The translations under genes were made by a program, and so were the position numbers. Of a stretch of DNA of 64,000 nucleotides, positions 28,218-36,700 are shown one piece after another (position 1 is the stretch's first letter; each line of letters starts with the position of its first letter). The notes below the pieces were generated by a model. It was not told the origin of the DNA, did not search any database, and saw only the letters and a program-made list of their open reading frames with translations. This DNA is from Siminovitchia fortis (GTDB lineage: Bacteria; Bacillota; Bacilli; Bacillales; Bacillaceae_C), in contig NZ_QYTU02000002.1 in NCBI RefSeq assembly GCF_003605365.2, positions 89,291 through 153,290 of the forward strand. Reading direction: 5' to 3'.

Positions 28218-28250
28218 GGCCGGGTGCATGAGAATTTCGTGCACCCGGCC
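28218..28250 (-). terminator. Terminator of the gene at 28255
   Basis: An 11-bp stem (GGCCGGGTGCA with TGCACCCGGCC), 11-nt loop, then TATTTTTTT on the minus strand. Confidence 0.9.
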
Positions 28251-28254
28251 TCTA

Positions 28255-28599
28255 TTATGAATGGAAGCCGATCAATTTGGCTTCTTTTCCGGCCCCAGGC
28301 ATTTCATCAGCCGGGAATACAATGATAGAGTCAATATACTCCCATTTAATCAATAGATGTGTAGGGCAGGTCTCCTTAAATTGTTCAGATGCCGGAACAT
28401 CACTCCCGTCATCTTCTTTTACTTTTGTCCTTTCAAAACACGGGTTTTCAACCCAAATCCCCATTGATTCTGTAAAAATCAATTTTGCTATACACCATTT
28501 GTCCGGGTGATAAATGCCTGTAACAGGCCCTGAAAGGGATTCCGGTAAGTTCTTGAACTTGATTTGAATCTTTTGGTTTACATAACTGTCCAAAAACAC
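28255..28599 (-). CDS. Conserved-looking hypothetical protein
   Basis: A 114-residue soluble protein starting at GTG 28599, with AGAGGGGGC upstream. It is mostly beta-rich by sequence (QIKFKNLPESLSGPVTGIYH, WEYIDSIIVFP) and has two or three cysteines without a metal pattern. It has its own strong terminator and lies just downstream of spoVR's terminator side. I do not recognise the family. Confidence 0.7.
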   Translation of the reverse strand: MFLDSYVNQKIQIKFKNLPESLSGPVTGIYHPDKWCIAKLIFTESMGIWVENPCFERTKVKEDDGSDVPASEQFKETCPTHLLIKWEYIDSIIVFPADEMPGAGKEAKLIGFHS

Positions 28600-28717
28600 G
28601 ATCTCAGCCCCCTCTGCTACATTCTACTGTAATACTTCCTCTTTTTTCATTCTTTAAACTGAAGAAAGCACACCTGTAATGGTGTGCTTGGCGACTGCTG
28701 TCACTTCCCGAATTTTG

Positions 28718-30127
28718 TCATAAAAATTTCCTCTGGACATTTCTGCCGTCATAGCTGAAGATCATTGGGCGGTTTTCCACAACACTCTCCAGATGGACGG
28801 ATCTCCCCCAAAGCTGGTAAATGTACGGGAGCACCTTTTCCAAATACTTCAAATCCAGTTCGACGCCCTCATAAGAGTGCTTGATGTATAATTCCCCATT
28901 TTTCATGTAATCCCCATCATTTACGGTCAAATATGGGAAGCCGCCGTTGACTCTCATATTGACAAGCTGGTCCCTTACTTCTTTCCAGTTTTTATCGACA
29001 ATTTTATAATCGCGGCCCTGTTTCTGAAACAAATACATGTCTTCCCTTGTAACAAGCTCTTTCGTAAGGTAATTCCGAAGGAAAGAGATGTCCGAATCAA
29101 GTTCCCTTACTTCAAACATTTTCTCTCTTCCCGAACCCGGTTCGACTCCCTGTTTTTTCAATTCCTCATCCGGATTGTCCCAGCGCTTTTCGATATCTTC
29201 GAAAATTTTCAACCCCAGGTAGTAAGGGTTAATGCTCGTTTTTGACGGCTGAATGACTCCCGCATTCAGTTTCGCAAATTCAATCGCCTCATCGCTGGAT
29301 AAATCCATTTCTCTGATGATCCTTTGATGCCAATAGGAAGCCCAGCCCTCATTCATGATTTTCGTTTCGAGCTGCGGCCAGAAATAAAGCATTTCCTCCC
29401 GTACCATCGTCATAATGTCCCGCTGCCAATCGGATAGCTCCCTGCTGTATTGCTCGATAAAAAGCATAAGGTCTTTTTCCGGCTGCGGCGGAAACTTTTT
29501 CTTCCGCTTTTTCCTTTCTTTCTTAGGCTGCTTTTCATCCAAATCCCAGAGATCGTCAAATTCAGTTACCGGCTTCTCCTCTTCTTCCTCCCACTCTTCT
29601 TCATCCATTTTCCAATCAAGTGATGGACGAAGCAAAGAGGGATCAATATGCTCTTCTATCGACAGGACGGCATCAAGGAACTCCTCGACTTCCCTCCTGC
29701 CGTGTTCAATTTCATATTGCCGGATTCTTTCCGCGGTAGCAGCCATACTTTCGACCATATCCCGTTTCGTATTCCGGAACCGGACATTATTTTTGAAAAA
29801 ATCGCAGTGGGCAAGGACATGGGCAACAATCAGCTTATTTTGAATAAGTGAATTCGAATCAAGCAGGAAAGCGTAGCAAGGATTCGAATTAATGACCAGT
29901 TCATAAATCTTGCTTAGGCCGAAATCATAATGGAGCTTCATTTTGAAAAATTGTTTTCCGAAGCTCCAGTGGGAAAAACGAGTCGGCATTCCGTAAGCTC
30001 CAAATGTATAGATGATATCTGCAGGGCAAATTTCATAACGCATGGGGTAAAAGTCAAGTCCAAATCCGCTGGCGATTTCTGTAATCTCACTTATGGCATT
30101 TTGCAACGCTTTCGTATCCGCACTCAT
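28718..30127 (-). CDS. spoVR: SpoVR family stage V sporulation protein
   Basis: A 469-residue protein, the usual SpoVR length. In B. subtilis it is needed for normal spore cortex; its relative YcgB works with the PrkA and YhbH homologues YeaG/YeaH in enterobacteria. Visible blocks are [39 protein letters not shown] segments, [22 protein letters not shown] and [12 protein letters not shown] lysine/acid-rich linker ([11 protein letters not shown]) is in the middle. ATG at 30127 has GGAGGGG upstream. yhdB-like diverges from it. yhbH and prkA are 16 kb away in this window. Confidence 0.95.
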   Translation of the reverse strand: MSADTKALQNAISEITEIASGFGLDFYPMRYEICPADIIYTFGAYGMPTRFSHWSFGKQFFKMKLHYDFGLSKIYELVINSNPCYAFLLDSNSLIQNKLIVAHVLAHCDFFKNNVRFRNTKRDMVESMAATAERIRQYEIEHGRREVEEFLDAVLSIEEHIDPSLLRPSLDWKMDEEEWEEEEEKPVTEFDDLWDLDEKQPKKERKKRKKKFPPQPEKDLMLFIEQYSRELSDWQRDIMTMVREEMLYFWPQLETKIMNEGWASYWHQRIIREMDLSSDEAIEFAKLNAGVIQPSKTSINPYYLGLKIFEDIEKRWDNPDEELKKQGVEPGSGREKMFEVRELDSDISFLRNYLTKELVTREDMYLFQKQGRDYKIVDKNWKEVRDQLVNMRVNGGFPYLTVNDGDYMKNGELYIKHSYEGVELDLKYLEKVLPYIYQLWGRSVHLESVVENRPMIFSYDGRNVQRKFL

Positions 30128-30340
30128 TGGCAATTCCCCTCCCTTATCCACAATGTATGAATAAAAGAGGGCAATCATGAAGGAGCGAAAGCAATTCATC
30201 ATATTTTTCCTTGAAGCACTTCCATATATACGTATCATGAATTGGCAGGCGGATGCTGCGGCAATGTCAACATTTACAGCCAAAACATCCATTTCGGCTG
30301 TCCATACTAAATACAACTCCTAAAAAAGGAGGGAGTTCAT

Positions 30341-30592
30341 TTGCTGGATTATGACCGTGCCCTATATTATACCCATCGGTCCGAATGGGATAATTTAATC
30401 GTTTTGATGGTCAGGACGAAAGACGACATGCTCTCAAAAAGAATTGAACACTTTTTGCATGCGTATTATTTTTCCAGGGATTACTCACTGATTGAACGCC
30501 GGCTATTTTCCCTGCTCCGTTTTTTGGAGCATGCCGCAGCAGTTGTGGACAGCAAGGACATTTTTGAGGAATATCCGCTAATTCGAATGTGA
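30341..30592 (+). CDS. YhdB-like protein
   Basis: An 83-residue protein starting at TTG 30341, with a strong AAAGGAGGG 8 nt upstream. Sequence (YDRALYYTHRSEWDNLIVLMVRTKDDMLSKRIEHF) is like B. subtilis YhdB, a small protein of unknown function encoded in the same chromosomal area as spoVR. No membrane segment. It is divergent from spoVR with about 210 nt between starts, and followed by a strong terminator. Confidence 0.75.
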   Translation: MLDYDRALYYTHRSEWDNLIVLMVRTKDDMLSKRIEHFLHAYYFSRDYSLIERRLFSLLRFLEHAAAVVDSKDIFEEYPLIRM

Positions 30593-30596
30593 ACCC

Positions 30597-30624
30597 CGGC
30601 TGCCAATCTTTGGCAGCCGCTTTT
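30597..30624 (+). terminator. Terminator of the yhdB-like gene
   Basis: A 10-bp stem (CGGCTGCCAA with TTGGCAGCCG), 3-nt loop, then CTTTTT. Confidence 0.9.
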
Positions 30625-30665
30625 TACATAAAACTTTAACAATCCTGTTACAAGCTCCCATATTT

Positions 30666-30695
30666 TTTACATGCATAAGGGATTAATACTATAAT
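30666..30695 (+). promoter_or_regulatory. Promoter of the disulfide-bond pair
   Basis: TTTACA (30666-30671) and TATAAT (30690-30695), 18 nt apart, about 33 nt before the bdbC start. Confidence 0.6.
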
Positions 30696-30728
30696 CAAGA
30701 TAATTCTTATTAAAGGCAGAGGATGCAG

Positions 30729-31172
30729 ATGGAATCAAAATCGGCGAAAAATCAGGAAAATATGCTTTTTTTTGCATGGGCCGTCTCAGTTATTGCAACG
30801 CTTGGGAGTTTATATTTTTCCGAAATAAAGCAATTTGAGCCTTGTGAGCTTTGTTGGTACCAAAGGATTTTAATGTATCCTTTAACGATCCTACTTGGGA
30901 TTGCTTCGGTTAAAAAAAATTACGGCATTTCATTGTATTCGGCTGTCTTTTCCGGAATTGGAATTTGCGTTTCCTTATACCATTATTTAATCCAGAAAGT
31001 TCCTTTTTTCACTTCAAGCGCTCCGGCATGCGGCCGTGTTCCATGCACCGGCCAATACATTAACTGGTTTGGCTTTATCACCATACCTTTTCTTGCCCTT
31101 ATTGCTTTTATCTTGATTTTCATTATTAGTTTGCTGTTGCTGAGAATGACCAAGGGAGTGGACCGTACATGA
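30729..31172 (+). CDS. bdbC: DsbB-type disulfide oxidoreductase BdbC
   Basis: A 147-residue four-helix membrane protein that reoxidises an extracytoplasmic thiol oxidase using quinone. The quinone-side CELCWYQR (CxxC) and the second cysteine pair in ACGRVPC are both present. The ATG at 30729 sits 6 nt from AGAGG; an ATG two codons earlier directly touches it. It overlaps the next gene by 4 nt (ATGA), a partner thioredoxin-like protein, forming a two-gene thiol oxidation module. Confidence 0.93.
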   Translation: MESKSAKNQENMLFFAWAVSVIATLGSLYFSEIKQFEPCELCWYQRILMYPLTILLGIASVKKNYGISLYSAVFSGIGICVSLYHYLIQKVPFFTSSAPACGRVPCTGQYINWFGFITIPFLALIAFILIFIISLLLLRMTKGVDRT

Positions 31173-31636
31173 AGAAATTAATTATTTTTTTGGTTGTCAT
31201 AATTGCTTTATTTGCCGCCATAGCAGGCCTGACCAAATGGCAGCAGGCGAAGAAATCGGAAGGAAATGTTTATAAGAAGGAGAGCCTTGATCCCTTAACT
31301 GTAGATTTGCTGGACGATCCTTTATATCAAAACATCATTTTGCCTGATGAATTAAAGAAAAAACTTAAAGACAAAGAAGACGTGACCGTTTACTTCTTCA
31401 GCCCCGAATGTCCGCATTGTATGAAAACAACACCGGAGCTGATTCCGGCTGCGGAAAAGACAGACGTAAACGTTTATCAATTCAATCTGCTGGAATTCAA
31501 AGATGGTTGGGACCAGTACAGGATCAAATACACCCCTACCCTGATGCACTTTAAAGATGGGAAAGAATATGCAAGGCTCGTTGGAGAACAATCACAGGAC
31601 GAAATAGAAGCTTGGTTAAAAGAAAACGTTAAGTAG
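31169..31636 (+). CDS. Membrane-anchored thioredoxin-like protein
   Basis: A 155-residue protein with one N-terminal helix (IIFLVVIIALFAAIAGL) and a thioredoxin fold outside the cell. The active site is ECPHC in FFSPECPHCMKTTPEL, followed by the cis-Pro segment KYTPTLMHF. It is probably the substrate-side partner (BdbA-like) of the DsbB homologue overlapped by 4 nt. CPHC is typical of oxidising rather than reducing members. A terminator follows at once. Confidence 0.88.
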   Translation: MKKLIIFLVVIIALFAAIAGLTKWQQAKKSEGNVYKKESLDPLTVDLLDDPLYQNIILPDELKKKLKDKEDVTVYFFSPECPHCMKTTPELIPAAEKTDVNVYQFNLLEFKDGWDQYRIKYTPTLMHFKDGKEYARLVGEQSQDEIEAWLKENVK

Positions 31637-31661
31637 GACCGGTCCTTTTGCCGGTCCTTTT
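31635..31661. terminator. Terminator between the thioredoxin-like gene and yhcU-like gene
   Basis: AGGACCGG pairs with CCGGTCCT, followed by TTTTC; it overlaps the stop codons of both convergent genes and may serve both. Confidence 0.8.
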
Positions 31662-32065
31662 CATATTAGAAACTCATTGGCTGCGCTGGTAAACATGGAT
31701 AACGCCAAATCAGAATTATGTAGAGAAGAAAACTGTCTGTATGTAAACGGAAAAGAGATATGGTATTTTTCCAATATCCATTTGTTTTTATAAAACAAAT
31801 TTTCGTAATCCTTATTCTCACCGGGAAGGGACTTCAATTCCAGTAAAGAAATGAGCACCTGGAGTGCGGCAATGATACGGAACGCATCATCCGCAGTTTC
31901 AAGCCACTCCTCCTTTTCGTCAGGAGCTTTCAAAACCTCCCAGCGAATGAACTCCTTTATTTCCCCCGCTTCAAAATATAAAGGGAATACGGAATGATAA
32001 AGATGGTCAATCAAATCATTGATCATCTTTTTTTGTTCCAAGCTTGCCGCAAAAACCACTTTCAT
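31661..32065 (-). CDS. YhcU-like protein (DUF5365 type)
   Basis: A 134-residue soluble helical protein beginning MKVVFAASLEQKKMINDLID, with a FPLYFEAGEIKEFI segment. Start, length and pattern recall B. subtilis YhcU, whose function is unknown. The stop codon sits at the edge of the shared terminator. There are no motifs that point to catalysis. Confidence 0.65.
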   Translation of the reverse strand: MKVVFAASLEQKKMINDLIDHLYHSVFPLYFEAGEIKEFIRWEVLKAPDEKEEWLETADDAFRIIAALQVLISLLELKSLPGENKDYENLFYKNKWILEKYHISFPFTYRQFSSLHNSDLALSMFTSAANEFLI

Positions 32066-32172
32066 TGCCTGCCCCTGCCTTTAACTATAGTAATAGGTCT
32101 TTTAAGAATAACATACGTTTAATCTTTGTTTTTATGGGAATGGCAGGAAATAAAATGGAATTTTTATTCAAG

Positions 32173-32205
32173 TTCATAAAAGAGGCCATATGCCTCTTTT
32201 ATGAA
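32173..32205 (-). terminator. Terminator overlapping the aldo/keto reductase stop
   Basis: A perfect 14-bp inverted repeat (TTCATAAAAGAGGC with GCCTCTTTTATGAA) that includes the last codons of the gene. The stem is A/T-rich at its base, which can act as the T tract. Confidence 0.7.
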
Positions 32206-33032
32206 AAATTGAAATTGTCGGGATCTGGCCCGTACCTTTCATCCATATTTAATGCACTGATTTCATTCATGTCACTCATCGATAATTCAAAATCGAACAA
32301 GTCGGCATTTTCGCGGATTCTTTCTTCGTGTACAGATTTCGGAATAATGATATGGCCGTTTTGCAAGTGCCAGCGCAATATAATCTGAGCTGTGGTTTTT
32401 CCGTGCTTGTCGGCAAGATGCTTCAATGTCGGCTCTTCCAGAAGGCGGCCGCGCGCAATTGGTGACCACGCTTCAACGGCAATGTCATTCTGCTCGCAAT
32501 ACTCACGCAATGGCTCCTGCGTTAAGCGCGGATGCAGTTCCACCTGATTGACAACCGGCTTTTCATTGCTGCTGGCCGCCAGGTCTTCCAGGTGATGAAT
32601 TTGAAAATTGCATACACCTATGGCCTTCACCACTTTTTCATCATAAAGCCTTTCAAGGGCGCGCCATGTTTCTTTGTATTTGTCTTTTACAGCCCAATGG
32701 ATCAGATAAAGGTCGAGATACTCCATATCCAGCTTTTCCAAGCTCTGTTCGAATGCTTTCAGCGTCGAGTCGTACCCCTGATCGGTATTCCAAACTTTTG
32801 TAGTTATAAACAGTTCTTCCCTTGGGACTCCGGATTCCCTGACCGCTCTGCCGACAACATGTTCATTTTCATAAATACGGGCAGTATCAATAGACCTGTA
32901 TCCGTGCTCAATGGCATATTTTATCGCAGCAGCCGCTTCTTCTTCCTCTTTCATCAGATAGACCCCAAGCCCTATGTACGGCATTTTCACTCCGTTATGC
33001 AGTGTTTTTACATCTTGCAAATTATTGATCAT
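32199..33032 (-). CDS. Aldo/keto reductase
   Basis: A 277-residue NADPH-dependent reductase of the AKR superfamily (AKR5-like, YtbE/YvgN type). The barrel and tetrad are seen: RSIDTARIYENE (Asp, Tyr), FITTKVW (Lys), YLIHW (His), then NQVELHP and the cofactor segment IPKSVHEERIREN. ATG at 33032 follows AAGGAGGG. Probable roles are detoxifying methylglyoxal or other aldehydes; the substrate cannot be told. Divergent from the pit operon. Confidence 0.92.
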   Translation of the reverse strand: MINNLQDVKTLHNGVKMPYIGLGVYLMKEEEEAAAAIKYAIEHGYRSIDTARIYENEHVVGRAVRESGVPREELFITTKVWNTDQGYDSTLKAFEQSLEKLDMEYLDLYLIHWAVKDKYKETWRALERLYDEKVVKAIGVCNFQIHHLEDLAASSNEKPVVNQVELHPRLTQEPLREYCEQNDIAVEAWSPIARGRLLEEPTLKHLADKHGKTTAQIILRWHLQNGHIIIPKSVHEERIRENADLFDFELSMSDMNEISALNMDERYGPDPDNFNFS

Positions 33033-33159
33033 ACACAGTCCCTCCTTGACTTTTCTTTTATTGTATCCGTTACCGGGCATGAAGACGAATAATTTGTTCA
33101 CAATATTTATTCGACAGAAACTTTTAACTTTCATCAATATGAGCTAAAATAAAATCGTT

Positions 33160-33168
33160 TGGTATAAT
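33160..33168 (+). promoter_or_regulatory. Extended -10 promoter of ykaA-pit
   Basis: TGGTATAAT at 33160-33168 is an extended -10 sequence 28 nt before the ykaA start. No consensus -35 was found at the right distance. Confidence 0.5.
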
Positions 33169-33195
33169 AACCATGGAAAAGGTGGGAATTTATTA

Positions 33196-33816
33196 ATGGT
33201 CTTTAACAGGAAAAAAGACAAGTTTGCTACATTATTGGAGAAAATTGCGGCAAACTTGAAAGAGAGTGCGGATTATTTCGCCGACTATAAACTTGGGAAC
33301 AAAGATGACACCAAAATTTTCGCCGAAAAAATGAAGGAATATGAGAATATCGGAGATTCACTTGTCCATGAAATGATAAAGGAATTGAACAACTCCTTTA
33401 TTACTCCGATTGAACGTGAAGATCTTTGGGACCTTTCCATGATCATGGATGATGTACTTGACGGCATGGAACATACAGCCGGTCTGTTTGAAATGTATAA
33501 TATTGTCAAAGCCGATGAATATGTTGTCAAATTTGTAGAAACCATCCGAAAATGTGCAATTGAAATTGAAATTTCCATCGGTTTGTTATTCAGTAAAAAA
33601 CTTCCGGAAGTCCGGCCTCACGCCATCAAAATAAAAGAATACGAATCAGTATGCGATGATGTATTACGCGAATCCATGAAACATCTATTTGCAACTGAAA
33701 AAGATCCTATCCAGCTGATCAAATATAAAGAAGTGTACGAGCATATGGAACAAATCGCGGACGACTGCCAAGGCGTCGCCAATACACTCGAAAGCATTAT
33801 AATGAAAAACGCTTAA
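33196..33816 (+). CDS. DUF47 PhoU-like regulator of Pit transport
   Basis: A 206-residue all-helical protein of the DUF47/PhoU-like family, encoded 14 nt before the phosphate permease. Such proteins (B. subtilis YkaA) are thought to control Pit. Acidic metal-binding-type pairs appear in EDLWDLSMIMDDVLDGMEHT and YEHMEQIADDCQGVAN. GGTGGGAATT precedes the ATG. The pair is a conserved two-gene operon. Confidence 0.93.
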   Translation: MVFNRKKDKFATLLEKIAANLKESADYFADYKLGNKDDTKIFAEKMKEYENIGDSLVHEMIKELNNSFITPIEREDLWDLSMIMDDVLDGMEHTAGLFEMYNIVKADEYVVKFVETIRKCAIEIEISIGLLFSKKLPEVRPHAIKIKEYESVCDDVLRESMKHLFATEKDPIQLIKYKEVYEHMEQIADDCQGVANTLESIIMKNA

Positions 33817-33830
33817 GGGAGTCTTTATTT

Positions 33831-34829
33831 ATGGATTCATTATTACTGATCACCATACTGATCGTTATTCTTGCTCTTGCTTTTGACTTTATCAATGGTT
33901 TTCATGATACAGCCAATGCGATTGCCACAGCCGTTTCGACTAAAGCACTAAGGCCGCGTGTCGCCATTGTTCTTGCGGCTTCAATGAATTTTCTCGGAGC
34001 CATGACATTTACAGGCGTTGCACAGACCATCACAAAGGATATAGTGAACCCTTTCAATTTGCAAAATGGTTCAATCGTGATCATGGCAGCCCTGATTTCG
34101 GCCATAGCCTGGAACTTGATCACCTGGTATTTTGGCATTCCAAGCAGTTCTTCGCATGCGCTGATCGGATCGATTGCGGGCGCGGCGATTGCATCTGCAG
34201 GAATGGCATCGATTAACTTTAAAGGTTTTATCAAAATTATTGAAGCGCTGATTTTTTCGCCTATTATTGCTTTTGTAGTAGGCTTTATCATTTATTCCAT
34301 TTTCAAGGTCAGCTTCAAGAATTTTAATTTGGCGAAAACGAATAAACGTTTCCGTTACTTCCAAATATTCACTGCGTCCCTGCAGGCATATACCCATGGA
34401 ATGAATGATGCCCAGAAAGCGATGGGGATTATCACAATGGCCCTTATTGCCAACAACCTGCATGCAACGACCGACATTCCGCATTGGGTACAGCTCTCCT
34501 GTGCGACAGCAATGGGTCTGGGTACCTCAGTCGGCGGATGGAAGATCATCAAAACTGTTGGCGGTAAAATCATGAAGATCCGCCCTGTAAATGGAGTGGC
34601 TGCCGATCTAAGTTCCGCTCTGATCATTTTTGGGGCAACATACATTCATTTGCCCGTAAGCACCACGCATGTCATTTCATCCTCCATCCTTGGCGTCGGT
34701 ACGTCTCACCGGGTAAAAGGCGTTAAATGGGATACAGCCAAGACGATGGTCATCACGTGGTTTATTACGCTGCCGATTACTATTTTGCTGTCTGCACTAA
34801 TTTATTACCTTTTAAATATTTTTGTATAA
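33831..34829 (+). CDS. pit: Low-affinity inorganic phosphate transporter
   Basis: A 332-residue PiT-family permease with around ten membrane helices. The family's duplicated signature is present: GFHDTANAIATAVSTKAL in the N-terminal half and HGMNDAQKAMGIITMAL in the second. GIPSSSSHALIGS and LPVSTTHVISSSILGVG mark the two re-entrant repeats. It imports metal-phosphate with protons. A strong terminator follows. Confidence 0.95.
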   Translation: MDSLLLITILIVILALAFDFINGFHDTANAIATAVSTKALRPRVAIVLAASMNFLGAMTFTGVAQTITKDIVNPFNLQNGSIVIMAALISAIAWNLITWYFGIPSSSSHALIGSIAGAAIASAGMASINFKGFIKIIEALIFSPIIAFVVGFIIYSIFKVSFKNFNLAKTNKRFRYFQIFTASLQAYTHGMNDAQKAMGIITMALIANNLHATTDIPHWVQLSCATAMGLGTSVGGWKIIKTVGGKIMKIRPVNGVAADLSSALIIFGATYIHLPVSTTHVISSSILGVGTSHRVKGVKWDTAKTMVITWFITLPITILLSALIYYLLNIFV

Positions 34830-34834
34830 ATGCC

Positions 34835-34860
34835 GGGCAATCCTGTTTCCAGGATTGCCC
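34835..34860 (+). terminator. Terminator of ykaA-pit
   Basis: An 11-bp perfect stem (GGGCAATCCTG with CAGGATTGCCC), 4-nt loop, followed by TTTG. Confidence 0.85.
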
Positions 34861-34893
34861 TTTGACAGTTAAACTTTAACCGGAGGTTCCTTC

Positions 34894-36192
34894 ATGTTCA
34901 AATTAACAGAAAACAAAACAGACGTTAAAACAGAAATTCTGGCAGGTGTCACAACTTTTTTGACAATGGTTTATGTTGTGGTTGTCAATCCGATTATTTT
35001 AAAGGATGCGGGTGTTCCCTTTGAACAGGTTTTTACAGCTACCATCATTGCCACTGTTGTCGGAACATTGTGGATGGCGCTTGCCGCCAATTATCCGATT
35101 GCCATTGGGCCGGGGATGGGATTGAATGCGTATTTCGCCTATTCTGTTGTCGGAGCGCATAATATATCCTATACAACTGCGTTTGCAGCAGTTTTTGTTG
35201 CCGGTGTGATTTTTATCATTTTATCCCTGACCCCTTTTCGCAAAATATTGATTGAGGCGATACCGGCCAATTTGAAACACGGAATTACAGCAGGTATCGG
35301 GTTGTTTATCGCATTTATCGGAATGAGACTGACCGGAATCATTGTCGCCCATCCTTCGAACCTTGTAGCGTTGGGCGACCTTCACTCCCCAGGCGTCTTA
35401 CTGGCCCTGCTCGGGCTTGCGGTTACACTTGTTTTGATGGCGCTTAATGTCCATGGAGCATTATTTATCGGTATGATCATCACGGCGGTTGTTGCTTATT
35501 TCACTGGCCAATTGTCATTTGACCAAGGATTTGTACAGATGCCGTCATTGCCGGAAGGTTTGCTTGTCACAAATCCGATTGCCGCAATAAGTGACGTTTT
35601 CCAACATTTTCTTTTTGCTGTCGTCTTTTCATTTCTGCTTGTCACCATTTTTGATACAACCGGAACGATGATCGGAGTTGCCCAGCAGGCGGGGTTGATG
35701 AAAGGCAGCTCATTCCCGCGTGCCCGACAGGCTCTTCTTGCAGATTCAGTGGCCACAACTGTTGGAGCCATGTTCGGGACAAGCCCGACAAGCGCTTATA
35801 TCGAATCTTCATCAGGCGTAGCTGCAGGAGGCCGAACAGGTTTAACAACAGTGACCGTTGCTGTCCTGTTTATCGCCGCAGCTTTCTTCGGCCCGCTTGT
35901 CAGCGCGGTATCGGGGCTATCCGCCATTACAGCGCCTGCCCTCATCATTGTCGGAAGCCTGATGATGGGTGCTATCTCTGAGATCAATTGGAAGGAGATA
36001 GATGAGGGATTTCCTGCGTTTTTAATCATATTGAGCATGCCGCTGACATCCAGCATTGCAACAGGCATCGCCCTTGGATTCATCTCCTACCCGTTATTGA
36101 AAATCGTCAAAGGGAAATGGCGCAGCGTGCATCCTCTTCTGTATATATTTGCGGTATTGTTTTTCTATCAGCTGGCGTTTATACCACATTAG
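34894..36192 (+). CDS. NCS2-family purine (hypoxanthine/guanine) permease
   Basis: A 432-residue membrane protein with about 12 helices, of the AzgA-like NCS2 branch (B. subtilis PbuG/PbuO). Signatures are GVTTFLTMVYVVVVNP, the GPGMGLNAYFAYSVVG block and the second repeat FGTSPTSAYIESSSGVAAGGRTG. It probably imports hypoxanthine, guanine or adenine by proton symport. There are only 64 nt upstream, with no purine riboswitch visible, which is unlike B. subtilis pbuG. CGGAGG precedes the ATG. Confidence 0.93.
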   Translation: MFKLTENKTDVKTEILAGVTTFLTMVYVVVVNPIILKDAGVPFEQVFTATIIATVVGTLWMALAANYPIAIGPGMGLNAYFAYSVVGAHNISYTTAFAAVFVAGVIFIILSLTPFRKILIEAIPANLKHGITAGIGLFIAFIGMRLTGIIVAHPSNLVALGDLHSPGVLLALLGLAVTLVLMALNVHGALFIGMIITAVVAYFTGQLSFDQGFVQMPSLPEGLLVTNPIAAISDVFQHFLFAVVFSFLLVTIFDTTGTMIGVAQQAGLMKGSSFPRARQALLADSVATTVGAMFGTSPTSAYIESSSGVAAGGRTGLTTVTVAVLFIAAAFFGPLVSAVSGLSAITAPALIIVGSLMMGAISEINWKEIDEGFPAFLIILSMPLTSSIATGIALGFISYPLLKIVKGKWRSVHPLLYIFAVLFFYQLAFIPH

Positions 36193-36197
36193 GGTTT

Positions 36198-36235
36198 TAG
36201 AAAAAGCGATTATCAAATTGATGATCGTTTTTCTA
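36198..36235 (+). terminator. Terminator of the purine permease
   Basis: TAGAAAAAGCGAT pairs with ATCGTTTTTCTA with one G bulge; the 3' arm itself supplies the T tract. Confidence 0.7.
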
Positions 36236-36250
36236 AGGGTTCTTCTATTT

Positions 36251-36640
36251 AAGGCGTTGGCTACGCGAGCCAATGACCGTGTTTCACTTTTTTACCCTTG
36301 TGCGGGCTTTGGCTGCTCGAGCCGATGACCGTGTTTCACCTTTTCACCCTTGTGCGGGCTTTGGCTGCGCGAGCCAGTGACCATGTTTCACCTTTTCACC
36401 CTTGTGCGGGCTTTGGCTGCTCGAGCCAGTGACCATGTTTCACTTTTTCACCCTTGTGCGGGCTTTGGCGGCGCGACCCAGTTACCGTGTTTCACCTTCT
36501 CACCCTTACGCGGGGCATTGGCGGCGCGACCCAGTTACCGTGTTTCACCTTCTCACCCTTACGCGGGCTTTGGCGGCGCGACCCAGTTACCGTGTTTCAC
36601 CTTCTCACCCTTACGCGGGCATTGGCACCGGGAGCCAGCC
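36251..36640. repeat. 52-bp tandem repeat array, about 7.5 units
   Basis: Units begin at about 36301, 36353, 36405, 36457, 36510, 36563 and 36615; most are 52 nt, two are 53. Each reads GCGGGCTTTGGC, then TGCTCGAGCC or GGCGCGACCC, then GTGACC or GTTACC, TGTTTCACC and CACCCTT. Left units are diverse, while the three right-hand units are nearly identical, so the array grew recently on that side. Several reading frames stay open because of the periodicity; no ribosome binding site or codon signal supports a protein. Confidence 0.9.
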
Positions 36641-36656
36641 GCAAAAACTGCATACA

Positions 36657-36686
36657 AAAAGCCTAATCTTCAGCGATTAGGCTTTT
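36657..36686 (-). terminator. Terminator of the orphan E1 operon
   Basis: AAAAGCCTAATC pairs with GATTAGGCTTTT over a 6-nt loop. It lies at the stop codon of the E1 beta gene and shows that no E2 or E3 gene follows. Confidence 0.9.
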
Positions 36687-36700
36687 CACCGGACCTTTCA

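Noticed and set aside
34830..34893. Purine riboswitch before the NCS2 permease
   Set aside because: Only 64 nt are available, largely a terminator; the conserved three-way junction is absent.
36251..36640. Possible CRISPR array
   Set aside because: Units abut directly, with no unique spacers and no cas genes nearby.
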